Source: Roseospira marina (GTDB lineage: Bacteria; Pseudomonadota; Alphaproteobacteria; Rhodospirillales; Rhodospirillaceae). From it: a stretch of DNA of 64,000 nt. Every line of letters starts with the position of its first letter. The first letter of the stretch is position 1. The notes beneath the pieces are model-generated. The model worked only from the letters and a program-made list of their open reading frames with translations, searched no databases and had not been told where the DNA came from. Both the position numbers and the translations under genes were made by a program. Of the stretch, positions 32,454 through 45,743 are shown one piece after another. Where the stretch lies: contig NZ_JACIGJ010000007.1 in NCBI RefSeq assembly GCF_014197855.1, positions 1 to 64,000 of the forward strand. Reading direction: 5' to 3'.

Positions 32454-33671
32454 TTAAAGCGCCCGCTGCGCCATGCGCCCGATCAGATCGAGTTGCTGCC
32501 GCAGGCACGTGGGTCGGTCGTAGCGGTCGATGATCGTGTGGCGGGCGGCGGCGCGCACAGGGGTGAGTTGGGCGCTCCGGGCCAGCGCGTCGATCACCAT
32601 GGCGGCGAGCGCGTCCGGATCGTGGAACGAGGTCAGCAGGCCGGTTTCGCCGTGGGTCACCACCTCGCGCACCGGGGGCGTGTCGGAGCCGACGACCAGG
32701 CAGCCGCAGCTCATCGCCTCCAGCATCGACCAGGACAGGACGAACGGATAGGTCAGGTAGACGTGCACCGACGACACCTGAAGGATGCGCCGGAACGTAT
32801 CGTACGGCACCTGGCCGGTGAAAATCACCCGGTCTGCGGGCAGCGGCACCTCGGACAGCAGTGTTTCGCGCCAGGTGCGGCCGTCGCCCGGCGCCTGCCC
32901 GTAACTGACGTCGTCGCCGCCGACGATGACCACGCGGGCGGCCGGTCGCGCCTCCAGAATCGCGGGCAGGGCGCGCATGACGATGTGAAAGCCCCGATAG
33001 GGCTCCAGATTGCGGGCGACGTAGGTGATGACCTCGTCCTGCGCCCGCAGGGTCATGCCGTCGCCCAGGGTGACCGTCGCGGTCGGATCGGGGGTCATCA
33101 CGCCGGTATCGACGCCCTCGTGAATGACGTCGATCCGCGGGTGGAACAGGGGCGGATGGACGCTCTTCTGCCATGCGGTCGGAGTCAGGGCCCGGTCGCA
33201 AGCCACCAGGGACTGCAGAATGTGGGTCGCGCGCATCCGCGTGCGCGCGGCGGCATCGAGGGTCAGGGCCTCCGGCGCCTCGAACCCGACATCGGTGCCC
33301 CGGGCGGTGTAGTAGAACTCGCTGTAGATCAGCAGCGGCACCGAGGGGAAGACGTCCTTGATGAACAGCGCCTCGCCCCAGCCCGAGTGCGCGATGATGA
33401 GGTCGGGCCGGAACCCGCCGTCGCGCAGGGTCACAAGCTGGCGGGCGGCGCCCTGACCGTGCAGCACGGCGTTTTCGGCCCGTACCAGATAGGGGTGGAT
33501 GCCCTTGGTCACCGTGCGGTGCAGGCGATAGGGCATGACCCGCGCGCCGGGGATCTGGCGGTCGGTCCGGGTGCCGATGAACACCATGTCGTAGCCGCCC
33601 TGCGCGGCCAGGGCGCGGGCCATGTGGCGGAACTGGCCGGGCAGGTTCTGATGGATGAAGACGAGTCGCAT
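32454..33671 (-). CDS. GT4-type glycosyltransferase
   Basis: Encodes 405 residues from ATG 33671 (MRLVFIHQNLPGQFRHMA). An N-terminal GT-B Rossmann region is followed by VIHEGVDTGVM, VARNLEPYRGFHIVMRALP (the typical 'R-x-x-P-x-x-R/K-G' block), VIVGGDDVSYG and the C-terminal YPFVLSWSMLEAMSCGCLVVGSDTPPVREVV with the E-x7-E sugar-nucleotide motif. Acceptor and donor are unknown; linkage with gmhB suggests lipopolysaccharide or another polysaccharide. Confidence 0.88.
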   Translation of the reverse strand: MRLVFIHQNLPGQFRHMARALAAQGGYDMVFIGTRTDRQIPGARVMPYRLHRTVTKGIHPYLVRAENAVLHGQGAARQLVTLRDGGFRPDLIIAHSGWGEALFIKDVFPSVPLLIYSEFYYTARGTDVGFEAPEALTLDAAARTRMRATHILQSLVACDRALTPTAWQKSVHPPLFHPRIDVIHEGVDTGVMTPDPTATVTLGDGMTLRAQDEVITYVARNLEPYRGFHIVMRALPAILEARPAARVVIVGGDDVSYGQAPGDGRTWRETLLSEVPLPADRVIFTGQVPYDTFRRILQVSSVHVYLTYPFVLSWSMLEAMSCGCLVVGSDTPPVREVVTHGETGLLTSFHDPDALAAMVIDALARSAQLTPVRAAARHTIIDRYDRPTCLRQQLDLIGRMAQRAL

Positions 33672-33747
33672 GCAGGCGTCCGGCGGAAGGCGGCGGGCGT
33701 ACGGTGGGCGGCGGGCGGGGCCCCGTCCCGCAACCCAGGGATCACGA

Positions 33748-35517
33748 TCAGGAGTTCGCGGCGGCGGCCGGGGTGGGGCGCGTACCGGGGCCCGTCGCCC
33801 CGGCCCCGTGATCGTGCCCGTCATCGTGCCCGATATGCGGCACCACCGTCACGCGGTTCCGGCCGTCGCGCTTGCTGTCGTACAGGGCCGCGTCGACCCG
33901 GCTCAGGATGGCATCGAACGAGTGCGTGGGGTCCACCACCTCCATCACGCCCAGGCTGACGGTCAGCCCAATCTGTTTGCCCCCGGGAAGGGCGATGCGC
34001 AAGTCGGCCGTGCGTTCCCGCAGCCGCTCGGCCACCACCCGCGCCTCGTCGAGACCGGTGCCGGGCAGGAGGGCCGCGAACTCCTCCCCGCCCAGGCGGG
34101 CGAACACGTCATTCTCGCGCAGGGTTTCGGTGCTGGCGACGGTGAAGGCACGCAGGGCGTGGTCGCCCACCGCATGGCCGTGGGTGTCGTTCAGCACCTT
34201 GAAATGGTCGAGGTCCATCATGATGACGCTGAGGGCCCGCACCGATCCCCGATCCAACCGGGCCAGTTCCTGGCGGGCACAGTCGAACAGATGGCGCCGG
34301 TTGAACGCACCGGTCAGCGGATCGGCGATCGACAGCCGGTGCAACTGGCTCTTCTGTTCCTCCGCGAGTTGCAGGGCGGCGTCCAATTCCTCGGCCAAGG
34401 CGACCACCTCCTGGGCCTGCTGCTCGGTCAGGGAGCGTTCCATCTCCAGGTCGTCCTCATGGGCGACGCGGTCCGTGACGTCGAGAAGGGTCATCTGCAC
34501 CGCCGGCCGGCCGTTCCACTGGATCGGCCGGGCCATCTCCTCCACCCAGATGGAATCGCCGCGCCGGTTGCGACAATGGACCCGGCCGGTCCAGGTGTGG
34601 ATGGCCCCGACGGCGATGCGGCTGTGCACCAGTTCAAGGTCGGCGCGGTCCGTGGGCTCCACCAACTCCAGGAAGCTCGACACGGTCAGGGCGTCGGACA
34701 TGGACGCGAAGCCGAACATACGCGCGAACGCCGGGTTGACGAACAGCAGCTTGAAATCCGCATGGATCAGGAGACCTTGAAGCGACCCGTCGACAAGGTC
34801 GCGGTACAGGGCCTCCGATCTTCGCATATCCTCGCGCCGCCGCTCCGCCTCGCGGGAGATGGTGATGTAGCGCCAGGCCAGCCACCCGACCATCAAGGCC
34901 GCCAGAATCAGCACCGGCACGACCAGCAGCGTGGACCGGGTCAGCAACCGGACCCGCGCCATGGCGTCGGAGAGCTGCGTGCGCTGAGCCGTGTCGGCAT
35001 TGGTCCAGGACTCGCGCAGCAGGTCCAGGGCCATTGGCGCGTTGGCCCCCTGCAAGGGGACGACGTCCGCGATCATGGCCTGAGGGATGTTCCGCTCGAT
35101 CATGTGCCGGACCACGCCGAGCTTGTCCTGGTATTGGCTCAGCGCGGCGGATAGGGCACGCAGCGCGAACCGCTCCTCGTCGTTCAGACGCAAGGCTCCG
35201 TACCGCGCCACGAGCGCGTGCAGCGTCTCCAGGCGGCGTTCGATCGTGGTGGCCGTGACGGGATCGCGGGTGCGGACGTAGGCGGCGAGATCGTTCGGAA
35301 GGTCCGTGAACCCCGTGTCGCCCTCCAGCAGGGTCAGAAGCGCGATCTTGCCCCGGACATTGAGAGCATAGTCGGCCCAGGTCGCTTCCGTCCGCTTGGC
35401 CGCGTAATCTGCCATGGAGGTGACAAGCATCAGCCCCCCCACCGTCATCGTCAGCACGATGAGCGACGCGGCGACAAGAATCCGAAAAGGGGTTCCCCCC
35501 TTTGTCGTTGCGGCCAT
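33748..35517 (-). CDS. Membrane diguanylate cyclase with PAS domain
   Basis: Encodes 589 residues from ATG 35517 (MAATTKGGTPF); an in-frame ATG 15 codons earlier is possible. TM helix near residues 11-33, a helical sensory region, TM helix near 190-210, a PAS domain (YRDLVDGSLQGLLIHADFKLLFVNPAFARMFG, about 232-350), a coiled coil, and a GGDEF domain (SIADPLTGAFNRRHLF; RLGGEEF). The RxxD inhibitory site (REND, five residues before GGEEF) is present, implying product inhibition. It makes c-di-GMP. Confidence 0.9.
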   Translation of the reverse strand: MAATTKGGTPFRILVAASLIVLTMTVGGLMLVTSMADYAAKRTEATWADYALNVRGKIALLTLLEGDTGFTDLPNDLAAYVRTRDPVTATTIERRLETLHALVARYGALRLNDEERFALRALSAALSQYQDKLGVVRHMIERNIPQAMIADVVPLQGANAPMALDLLRESWTNADTAQRTQLSDAMARVRLLTRSTLLVVPVLILAALMVGWLAWRYITISREAERRREDMRRSEALYRDLVDGSLQGLLIHADFKLLFVNPAFARMFGFASMSDALTVSSFLELVEPTDRADLELVHSRIAVGAIHTWTGRVHCRNRRGDSIWVEEMARPIQWNGRPAVQMTLLDVTDRVAHEDDLEMERSLTEQQAQEVVALAEELDAALQLAEEQKSQLHRLSIADPLTGAFNRRHLFDCARQELARLDRGSVRALSVIMMDLDHFKVLNDTHGHAVGDHALRAFTVASTETLRENDVFARLGGEEFAALLPGTGLDEARVVAERLRERTADLRIALPGGKQIGLTVSLGVMEVVDPTHSFDAILSRVDAALYDSKRDGRNRVTVVPHIGHDDGHDHGAGATGPGTRPTPAAAANS

Positions 35518-35773
35518 GAACCTGCCCCGTTCCAGGCGTTCCATCCGTTGCGGCGATGGCACATAACGACACCTAGTTCTTGGCCAACACCCCCACCCCA
35601 GTCCAAGATTCGGTTACTGTGCCTGAAGTGCAACCCCGCTTGCGGTACAGGGTCGGCACATAGGATACACGTGCTGGCGCGTGTCACGCCAGGACCATAC
35701 TCGCGTTACGGCTGTGGCGTGTAACAGAGGGGCAGCAGGGGTCGATGGTTGAAGAGCGATCCAGGGATGGGAT

Positions 35774-36760
35774 GTGGGACGGGATGCGGTGATGGGACCG
35801 GGTGACGGACTGGGTGACAGAACGGGTGACGGAGCGGGTGACGGAGCGGGATGGGGACCCGACGGGCGTTCGGCGCAGCCCGGGCTGTCGGTGGTGATGG
35901 TGTATTACGGCGGCGCCGAGGCGCGCCCGGTGCTGGACGCACTGCGGGCCGAACCGGCCGTGGCCGAGGTGATCCTGGTCAACAACCTGGAAAGCGGTCC
36001 GCCATGGCCGCCCGCGCTGGGCCCCCGCCCGGAGGGCGACGGGCCGCCCCTGCGCCTCGTGCACGGCCAGGGCAACGTCGGATTCGGGGCCGGCTGCAAT
36101 CGCGGCGTGGCCGAGGCCCGCGGCGACCGGCTCCTGCTGCTCAATCCGGATTGCCTGCCGGCGCCGGGAACCCTCCCGGCGGTCCTCGCCCTGGCCCCGC
36201 GTCCGCCGGATGAGGCCTGGATGATCGGCGCCCGTCTGCTCGGCCCCGACGGGCAGGAGCAGGTCGGCGGTCGGCGCAATGCGGGCACGCCGGGACAATG
36301 GCTCGGCGAGGCGTTCGGCGGCCGGTTCGCCCGCGTCAACCGGCACCGCGAACCGCTGCCGACGGCGGACCTCGTGCCCATCCCGGCGATTTCCGGGGCG
36401 TTCATGCTGATGCCGACCGCGTTCTATCGGCGCCTCGGCGGCTTCGATGAGCGGTATTTCCTGCATTTTGAGGATCTGGCCCTGTGCCGTGCGGTCTGGC
36501 GCGCGGGGGGCCGCGTGCTGTTCGCGCCGCATCGGACGGCCGCCCATCTGAAAAGCCGCTCGCCGGTCTCCGGACTGTTCGTCACGCGGCACAAAATCCG
36601 GGGCTGCTGGCGCTATTTCACCACAGAGTTCCGGCCGGAGGGCGCCCCGCGCTGGTGGCTGGCGCTGGCCTGGGCGGTGCTGTCGGGCGGCCTGTTGGCC
36701 AAGACCCTTCTCAGCGGCGGATGGCGCCGTCCGTCCGCCGCGCGCGCCAGATCGGCCTAA
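35774..36760 (+). CDS. GT2-family glycosyltransferase
   Basis: Encodes up to 328 residues. GT-A features: LSVVMVYYGGAEA (near residue 38), VEVILVNNLES-type sheet, GNVGFGAGCNRGVAEARGDRLLLLNPDC (rhamnosyltransferase-like, DxD replaced by NPDC), GAFMLMPTAFYRRLGGFDERYFLHFED, and a C-terminal membrane-associated segment. The first about 28 residues are Gly/Asp rich and come from a 12-bp tandem repeat; the true start may be ATG 35792. Acceptor unknown. It is divergent from the diguanylate cyclase gene, with about 210 non-coding bases before it. Confidence 0.82.
   Translation: MGRDAVMGPGDGLGDRTGDGAGDGAGWGPDGRSAQPGLSVVMVYYGGAEARPVLDALRAEPAVAEVILVNNLESGPPWPPALGPRPEGDGPPLRLVHGQGNVGFGAGCNRGVAEARGDRLLLLNPDCLPAPGTLPAVLALAPRPPDEAWMIGARLLGPDGQEQVGGRRNAGTPGQWLGEAFGGRFARVNRHREPLPTADLVPIPAISGAFMLMPTAFYRRLGGFDERYFLHFEDLALCRAVWRAGGRVLFAPHRTAAHLKSRSPVSGLFVTRHKIRGCWRYFTTEFRPEGAPRWWLALAWAVLSGGLLAKTLLSGGWRRPSAARARSA
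35800..35847 (+). repeat. 12-bp tandem repeat at the 5' end of the GT2 gene
   Basis: Four near-identical units of GGGTGACGGAGC (35800, 35812, 35824, 35836), followed by a degraded fifth. In the gene's frame it encodes alternating Gly-Asp pairs. Copy number could vary by slippage without frameshift, because the unit is four codons. Confidence 0.8.
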
Positions 36761-36782
36761 GGCCGGGCATTGAGGCCGGGCA

Positions 36783-37292
36783 TCAGGCTTCTCCGGTATC
36801 GGGGGCCACCGGGGGGGCGGGCGCGCTGGGGGGCTCCGGCCCTAAGACCAAGCGGCCGTCGCGCACGCCGGTCACCCGCATCGCGGTCCCCTCTGGTGCG
36901 GAGAGGGCGTCCGTTTCCGCCACCGCCGCCCACTCGCCATCATCCACCCGCACGCGCCCCTACCCGTTGGTCAAAGGCGTGGTCAAAACGACCACGCGCC
37001 CAACGTGCGCCAGGGCCCGCCGGTTCAACATCGGGTGATCGGTCTTGACGGCCCCGGGACGCCAGATACGCCGGCCGGCAAGGGTGGACGCCAGGGCGAG
37101 ACCGGCGAACAACAGCGCCTGACCCTCCCAGGGCAGCCCCGGCGTCAGGACCCCAATGACCCCGGTCGCCCCGGCCGCGAGCGCAACCCAGAGGAAGAAC
37201 ACCCCCGGCGCCAGCAGTTCCAGAACCAGACAGGCGACGCCCAGGATCCACCAGTGCCAGAACACCAAAGCCGTGGGCCACGCGACATCCAT
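36783..37292 (-). pseudogene. nfeD: NfeD-family membrane protein gene with an in-frame amber codon
   Basis: From ATG 37292 (MDVAWPTALVFWHWWILG) the frame encodes three or four membrane segments and then runs to TAG at 36962-36960, after ...VGRVVVLTTPLTNG. Past the TAG the same frame continues for 58 codons with exactly the expected C-terminal OB domain: GRVRVDDGEWAAVAETDAL, EGTAMRVTGVRDGRLVL, then a Pro/Ala tail, ending TGA 36785-36783. So either the gene is truncated to 110 residues, or the stop is a recent mutation, a sequence error, or read through. Its stomatin partner gene lies 22 bases upstream and is intact. Confidence 0.85.
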
Positions 37293-37314
37293 CGGACCGA
37301 GTCCCCGCAGTGGG

Positions 37315-38394
37315 TCAGGACGGGCGGGTGGTGGCCCAAGGACCGGCGACGGGACCGGCGACGGGGCCGGCACCCGGAATCGACGGCATCACCGCGGCGG
37401 TGGCCGCGCCCGTCCCCGGGGGCGCCGGCGGGGCCGTGGGCGCGACCGGCCGACGGCCACCCCCGCCGCCTCCCCCGGTCCCGTCCGGCCCGGGGGGCGG
37501 GTCGGAGGGCGGGTCGGGGCGCAAGGCCTCCTTGGCGATCTCGGCGATGCCGGCGAGGGAGCCGAGCACGCCCGTCGTCTCCATCGGCAGCATGAGGACC
37601 TTCTGGTTCGGCGCCACCGCGAGGCTCTGCAGGGCTTCCACATACTTCTGGGCGACAAAGTAATTGACCGCGCCCATGCCACCCTTGCCGATGGCCTCGC
37701 TGACCAGGGTGGTGGCGCGGGCTTCCGCCTCCGCCAGCCGTTCGCGGGCCTCGGCGTCGCGCCAGGCCGCCTCGCGCCGGCCCTCCGCCTCCAGGATAGC
37801 CGCCTGCTTCTGGCCTTCCGCCACCAGGATGGAGGCGCGCTTGTCGCGCTCCGCCTTCATCTGGCGGCCCATGGATTCCACCAGATCGCGCGGCGGCGAG
37901 ATGTCCTTGATTTCGATCCGGGTGACCTTCACGCCCCACGGATTGGTGGCCAGATCCACGACCATCAGAAGTTGCGCGTTGATCTTGTCGCGTTGGGACA
38001 GCAGGTCGTCCAGGTCCATGCTGCCCATGACCGTGCGCAGGTTGGTCATGGTCAGGTTGAGGATGGCGTTTTCGAGCTGGCGGACTTCGTAGGCGGCCTT
38101 CGGCGCGTCCAGGATCTGAAAGAACACCACCCCGTCGACCGTGACCATCGCGTTGTCGCGGGTGATGACCTCCTGCTCGGGGACATCGAGAACCTGTTCC
38201 ATCATGTTGAGGCGCTGGCCGACCTGTTCGACGAACGGCACGATCAGGTGCAGGCCCGGGGTCAGCGTCTTGGTATACTGACCGAAGCGCTCCACCGTGT
38301 ATTCCCAACCTTGGGGCACGATCTTCACGCTCAGAACGATGAAGACGATGGCCAGAACAACTAGCGTGACAACGAGGATGGATGTTTCCATCAT
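37315..38394 (-). CDS. qmcA: SPFH/stomatin-like membrane protein (QmcA family)
   Basis: Encodes 359 residues from ATG 38394 (MMETSILVV). One N-terminal TM helix (about 4-25), then a Band 7/SPFH domain ([24 protein letters not shown]..., [37 protein letters not shown]), a coiled coil rich in Glu/Ala/Arg and a disordered Gly/Pro tail (about 300-359). Such proteins form oligomeric membrane microdomains with NfeD partners. The partner gene downstream is interrupted by an amber codon. Confidence 0.92.
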   Translation of the reverse strand: MMETSILVVTLVVLAIVFIVLSVKIVPQGWEYTVERFGQYTKTLTPGLHLIVPFVEQVGQRLNMMEQVLDVPEQEVITRDNAMVTVDGVVFFQILDAPKAAYEVRQLENAILNLTMTNLRTVMGSMDLDDLLSQRDKINAQLLMVVDLATNPWGVKVTRIEIKDISPPRDLVESMGRQMKAERDKRASILVAEGQKQAAILEAEGRREAAWRDAEARERLAEAEARATTLVSEAIGKGGMGAVNYFVAQKYVEALQSLAVAPNQKVLMLPMETTGVLGSLAGIAEIAKEALRPDPPSDPPPGPDGTGGGGGGGRRPVAPTAPPAPPGTGAATAAVMPSIPGAGPVAGPVAGPWATTRPS

Positions 38395-38606
38395 GACCTG
38401 TCTTCTCCATCGCGCGACTGCGGGGCTCATCGTAGCATCGGGATCCGACCCCGCCTAGCAGGGGGCCTGATGGGAGCACGGCGCAGCAGGGGCCGCGGTC
38501 GGGATCCGAGTCGAAGCGCACCGGGCGTCCGATGGCTCTTGATCGACTCCGGGGACAGCCTGAGAACGGGAACGAAGGCGCGCGCGCCGGGCGGCAAGGC
38601 AGGACC

Positions 38607-42547
<3,941 letters not shown>

Positions 42548-42551
<4 letters not shown>

Positions 42552-43522
42552 CGTCACCCCCCACCCGTGGTGACCTCGCCCGCGGCGAGAGCCATTCCGC
42601 CCGCGTCGTCATCGTGGACGATGTGGAGCCCAACGCCCGCCTGCTGGCCGCCATGCTCGAAGGGCTGGAAGGCGCACGGGTGACCGTCGTCACCGAAGCG
42701 CGGCAGGTCGTGGATCACTGCGCGGTGGAAACACCCGATCTGGTCCTGCTGGACTACCGCATGCCGGAGGTGGACGGCCTCACCTGTCTGCGGCGCCTGC
42801 GCGACAGCAGCGCGAACCAGGATATCCCCGTCATCATGGTGACCTCGGACGATTCGGCCGATCTGCTGCGAGAGGCATTCGACGCCGGCGCGACCGACTT
42901 CCTGCGTAAGCCGGTCGACGAGTTCGAACTGCTGGCGCGGAGTCGCAACCTGCTGCGTCTGCGTGCCCGCGAGCGGGCCCTGACCGAAGCGAATGCGGCG
43001 CTGGAGCGGCTGGCCGGGGAGGATCCGCTCACCGGCAGTATCAACCGCCGCCGGTTCATGGACGCCGCCGGGTCCGAACTGACCCGCGCCACCCGGCATC
43101 GGCGCCCGGTCAGCGTGGCGCTGTTCGACATCGACCACTTCAAGGCGATCAACGACACCCGGGGTCATGCCGCCGGCGACGCCGCCCTGGTGGCCCTCGC
43201 CCGGCTGTGCCGCGAGGCGGTGCGCGCCTCCGATCTGGTGGCGCGTTTGGGCGGCGAGGAGTTCGTTGTCCTGCTGCCGGAGACCACACTGCTCCACGCG
43301 GTCGAGACGGCGGAGCGGCTGCGGGCCGCGATCGCCAGGCTGTGCGTAGAGCACCAGGGGGACACGTTCTCGGTCACCGCCAGCGTCGGCGTCGCGCAAT
43401 GGGCCGCGCCGGACGAGAGCTTGGACGATCTGCTGCGGCGGTCCGACGACGCCATGTACCGGGCCAAGGCCGGCGGCCGGAACCGGGTCGAACGCGCGGA
43501 GTCGCCGACCGAGGGAAACTGA
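42548..43522 (+). CDS. Response regulator diguanylate cyclase (REC-GGDEF)
   Basis: Encodes 324 residues. Receiver domain with acidic pocket VDDVEPN and phospho-acceptor D69 (LVLLDYRMPEVDG), K121 in RKPVDE, then a coiled coil and a GGDEF domain with GGEEF at 235-239 and an RxxD inhibitory site at 227-230. It resembles PleD/WspR-type cyclases. Overlap with the hybrid kinase by 4 bases implies co-translation and a cognate pair: phosphoryl flow H765-D1063-H1253 to D69, raising c-di-GMP (inference). Confidence 0.93.
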
Positions 43523-43575
43523 GATAGCTTTGGGTCCGCCCCCCGTCGGCGCGCCGCGCCCGACCCGGGAGCGGA

Positions 43576-43607
43576 GGCGATTAAGCGGACACGTCCGGTC
43601 AATCGCC
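43576..43607. repeat. Intergenic 32-bp palindromic element, copy B
   Basis: Outer arms GGCGATT/AATCGCC and inner arms CGGAC/GTCCG with a 2-base loop. Flanks match copy C (AGCGGAGGCGATT before, GATC after). It lies between the diguanylate cyclase and the FAH-family gene. Confidence 0.65.
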
Positions 43608-43702
43608 GATCGGTATCAACGGGACCCGTATGGGGGCCCTGCAAAGGGGATCCGTACGAGGGGAACCGTTTCGAGGGAACGTTCAGGGGAGCCGTGTCGC
43701 CG

Positions 43703-44407
43703 ATGTCGACCTTCGTTATTCCACCCAGCCCGCTCGTCAGCCTGCCCGTGGCCGGTGAGGTCGGGCGTTTCCCGGTGCGCCGGGTGTTCTGTGTCGGCCG
43801 CAACTACGCGGAACACGCGCGCGAAATGGGCGTCGACCCGGCGCGCCATCCGCCCGTGTTCTTCTCCAAGCCGGCGGACGCGGTGCTGCCCGAGGGCGGC
43901 GACCTGCCCTACCCGCCGGCGACCAGCGATCTGCATCACGAGGTCGAGCTTGTGGTGGCGCTCAAGCGCGGCGGCCTGGGCATTTCCGTGGCCCAGGCAG
44001 ACTCCTGCGTGTTCGGCTACGGCGTCGGCATCGACCTGACCCGCCGCGACCTTCAGGCCAAGGCGAAGAAGGCCGGCGAGCCGTGGGACATGGCCAAGGG
44101 CTTCGACCTGGGCGCGCCCGTGGGCGTGCTGTCGCCGGCGGACAGCCTGAGCGAGCCACCGACCCGGGGGCCGATCCGGCTGAGCGTCAACGGCGCGGTG
44201 CGTCAGGACGGCGATCTGTCGCAGATGATCTGGTCGGTGGGGGAGATCATCCACCACCTGTCGACCTTCGTGGAATTGCGTCCGGGGGACCTGATCTTCA
44301 CCGGCACGCCGTCCGGCGTCGGCGCCTGTGGGCCGGGGGACACCCTCGACGCCATGGTGGGCGGGCTGGCCTCCCTCAGCGTCCGGCTGCTGAACCCGAG
44401 ACTCTGA
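43703..44407 (+). CDS. Fumarylacetoacetate hydrolase-family enzyme
   Basis: Encodes 234 residues from ATG 43703; a GTG three codons earlier, closer to AGGGGA, is the alternative. FAH-fold features: RVFCVGRNYAEHA (near residue 30), PVFFSKPADAV, HHEVELVVAL (metal-binding Glu pair), GYGVGIDLTRRDLQ, and the C-terminal IFTGTPSGVGACGPGDTL. Family members cleave or decarboxylate diketo acids (fumarylpyruvate, acylpyruvate, oxaloacetate). The short single-domain form resembles YcgM/FAHD1-type acylpyruvase or fumarylpyruvate hydrolase; no pathway neighbours settle the substrate. Two palindromic elements flank the gene. Confidence 0.9.
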   Translation: MSTFVIPPSPLVSLPVAGEVGRFPVRRVFCVGRNYAEHAREMGVDPARHPPVFFSKPADAVLPEGGDLPYPPATSDLHHEVELVVALKRGGLGISVAQADSCVFGYGVGIDLTRRDLQAKAKKAGEPWDMAKGFDLGAPVGVLSPADSLSEPPTRGPIRLSVNGAVRQDGDLSQMIWSVGEIIHHLSTFVELRPGDLIFTGTPSGVGACGPGDTLDAMVGGLASLSVRLLNPRL

Positions 44408-44409
44408 TA

Positions 44410-44446
44410 CCCATCACCGCATGAACAGACGTCATGCGGTGATGGG
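44410..44446. terminator. Perfect 14-bp hairpin after the FAH-family gene
   Basis: CCCATCACCGCATG (44410-44423) and its complement (44433-44446) enclose a 9-base loop, starting 3 bases past the stop. There is no T-run, so it may be a 3'-end stabilising or Rho-assisted terminator structure. Confidence 0.6.
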
Positions 44447-44481
44447 CCGGTGCGACGGCACCGGCGCCGCGAAGCGGCGGA

Positions 44482-44513
44482 GGCGATTGAGCGGACGAGT
44501 CCGGTCAATCGCC
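44482..44513. repeat. Intergenic 32-bp palindromic element, copy C
   Basis: Outer arms GGCGATTGA/TCAATCGCC, a G/G mismatch, inner arms CGGAC/GTCCG, loop GA. It is preceded by GCGCCGCGAAGCGGCGGA, itself partly palindromic, and followed by GATC. It lies between the convergent ends of the FAH-family gene and csaA. Confidence 0.7.
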
Positions 44514-44557
44514 GATCAATAGGACGCCGCAGACCAGGGAATCGGCGGGGCGGCGCG

Positions 44558-44914
44558 TCAGTGCATGCGCCCGCCCAGCGGCACCGGCTGATCGGGGCTC
44601 AGCAGCACGACCTTGCCGTCCGCGTCGGGCAGGCCGAGGACAAGGCACTGGCTCATGAACCGGCCGATCTGCTTGGGCGGGAAGTTCACCACGGCGATGA
44701 CCTGCCGGCCCACCAGGTCCTCCGGGGTGTAGTGGTCCGTCACCTGGGCGGAGGTCTTGCGCTCGCCGATCTCCGGGCCGAAGTCGACCCGCATGCGGAT
44801 GGCGGGCTTGCGGGCGCCCTCCAGAGGCTGGGCCTCCAGCACCCGGCCGACGCGGATGTCGACCGCCAGGAAGTCGTCGAAGCTGATCGTCTCGTCCGCC
44901 GCATCCGTCGCCAT
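44558..44914 (-). CDS. csaA: CsaA-like tRNA-binding/chaperone protein
   Basis: Encodes 118 residues from ATG 44914 (MATDAADETISFDDF). A single tRNA-binding (OB) domain: DFLAVDIRVGRVLEAQPLEGARKPAIRMRVDFG, then YTPEDLVGRQVIAVVNFPPKQIGRFMSQCLVLG, matching the CsaA family. CsaA binds tRNA and is a secretion-related chaperone in Bacillus. Divergent from nadD with 161 bases between. Confidence 0.92.
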   Translation of the reverse strand: MATDAADETISFDDFLAVDIRVGRVLEAQPLEGARKPAIRMRVDFGPEIGERKTSAQVTDHYTPEDLVGRQVIAVVNFPPKQIGRFMSQCLVLGLPDADGKVVLLSPDQPVPLGGRMH

Positions 44915-45075
44915 CGGGGGGTGTCTCCTGCGTCCGTCCGGGCCCTGCATGCCCGCGTGAAAGACAAGCAGCCCCGGCCGACTCCGTCAAGGCGGGGGAG
45001 CGTCACCCCTTGCCTGCCGGCGCGCGGCCGTGCTTGGATCGCCGCCGTCGTTCCGCTGATCGCGCCGCCCGGGTC

Positions 45076-45693
45076 ATGTCCTGCCTTCTGTCTCCTCCGC
45101 CCTTCGGCGACCGCCGCCGCGTCCGGATCGGCCTGCTGGGCGGATCGTTCAACCCTGCCCACGCGGGACACCGGCATATCGGGCTGGAGGCCCTGCGGCG
45201 GCTGGATCTCGATCAGGTCTGGTGGCTGGTCTCGCCCGGCAATCCGCTGAAGGCCGGGCATCCCATGGCCCCCCTGGCGGAGCGGATGGCGCAGGCGAAC
45301 CGGATGGCCCGCCACCCGCGCATGGTGCCGACCGGGATCGAGGACCGCCTTGGCACCCGCTACACCATCGACACCGTCCGCGCGTTGACCCGCCGCTTCC
45401 CGCGCGTCCAGTTCGTGTGGCTGATGGGGGCCGACAATCTGGCGCAGTTCCATCGCTGGCGGGGCTGGACCGCGCTGATGGAGATCGTTCCGGTTGCGGT
45501 TTTCGATCGTCCGCAGTATTCTTGTGTGACCTTATGGTCCCGAACCGCGCGTCGCTACGCCCCGTGCCGTCGTCCGACCCGATCGGCGGCGACGCTGGCG
45601 GGCACCGGAGCCCCGGCCTGGGTGTTTCTCCCCATCCGGCGGCACGCGGCCTCGGCCACGGCCATACGGGCGGGCCAGGCGGGATCCGTCTGA
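45076..45693 (+). CDS. nadD: Nicotinate-nucleotide adenylyltransferase NadD
   Basis: Encodes 205 residues from ATG 45076. The nucleotidyltransferase GSFNPAHAGH (residues about 22-31), VWWLVSPGNPLK, GTRYTIDTVRALT, WLMGADNLAQFHRW and the C-terminal SATAIR motif identify NadD. It converts nicotinate mononucleotide to deamido-NAD. The region around residues 155-185 is more Arg/Ser/Thr rich than usual but in frame. It leads an operon with rsfS and rlmH, the common order. Confidence 0.94.
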   Translation: MSCLLSPPPFGDRRRVRIGLLGGSFNPAHAGHRHIGLEALRRLDLDQVWWLVSPGNPLKAGHPMAPLAERMAQANRMARHPRMVPTGIEDRLGTRYTIDTVRALTRRFPRVQFVWLMGADNLAQFHRWRGWTALMEIVPVAVFDRPQYSCVTLWSRTARRYAPCRRPTRSAATLAGTGAPAWVFLPIRRHAASATAIRAGQAGSV

Positions 45694-45743
45694 CCCGGCA
45701 CGGCCCCGCACGTCGGGGCGATCTGGCAGGAAAGGACCGAGCC

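Noticed and set aside
35684-36592. Minus-strand frame containing SRSVTRSVTRSVT-type repeats
   Set aside because: It is the reverse reading of the 12-bp repeat and the GT2 gene; the GT2 motifs on plus are convincing.
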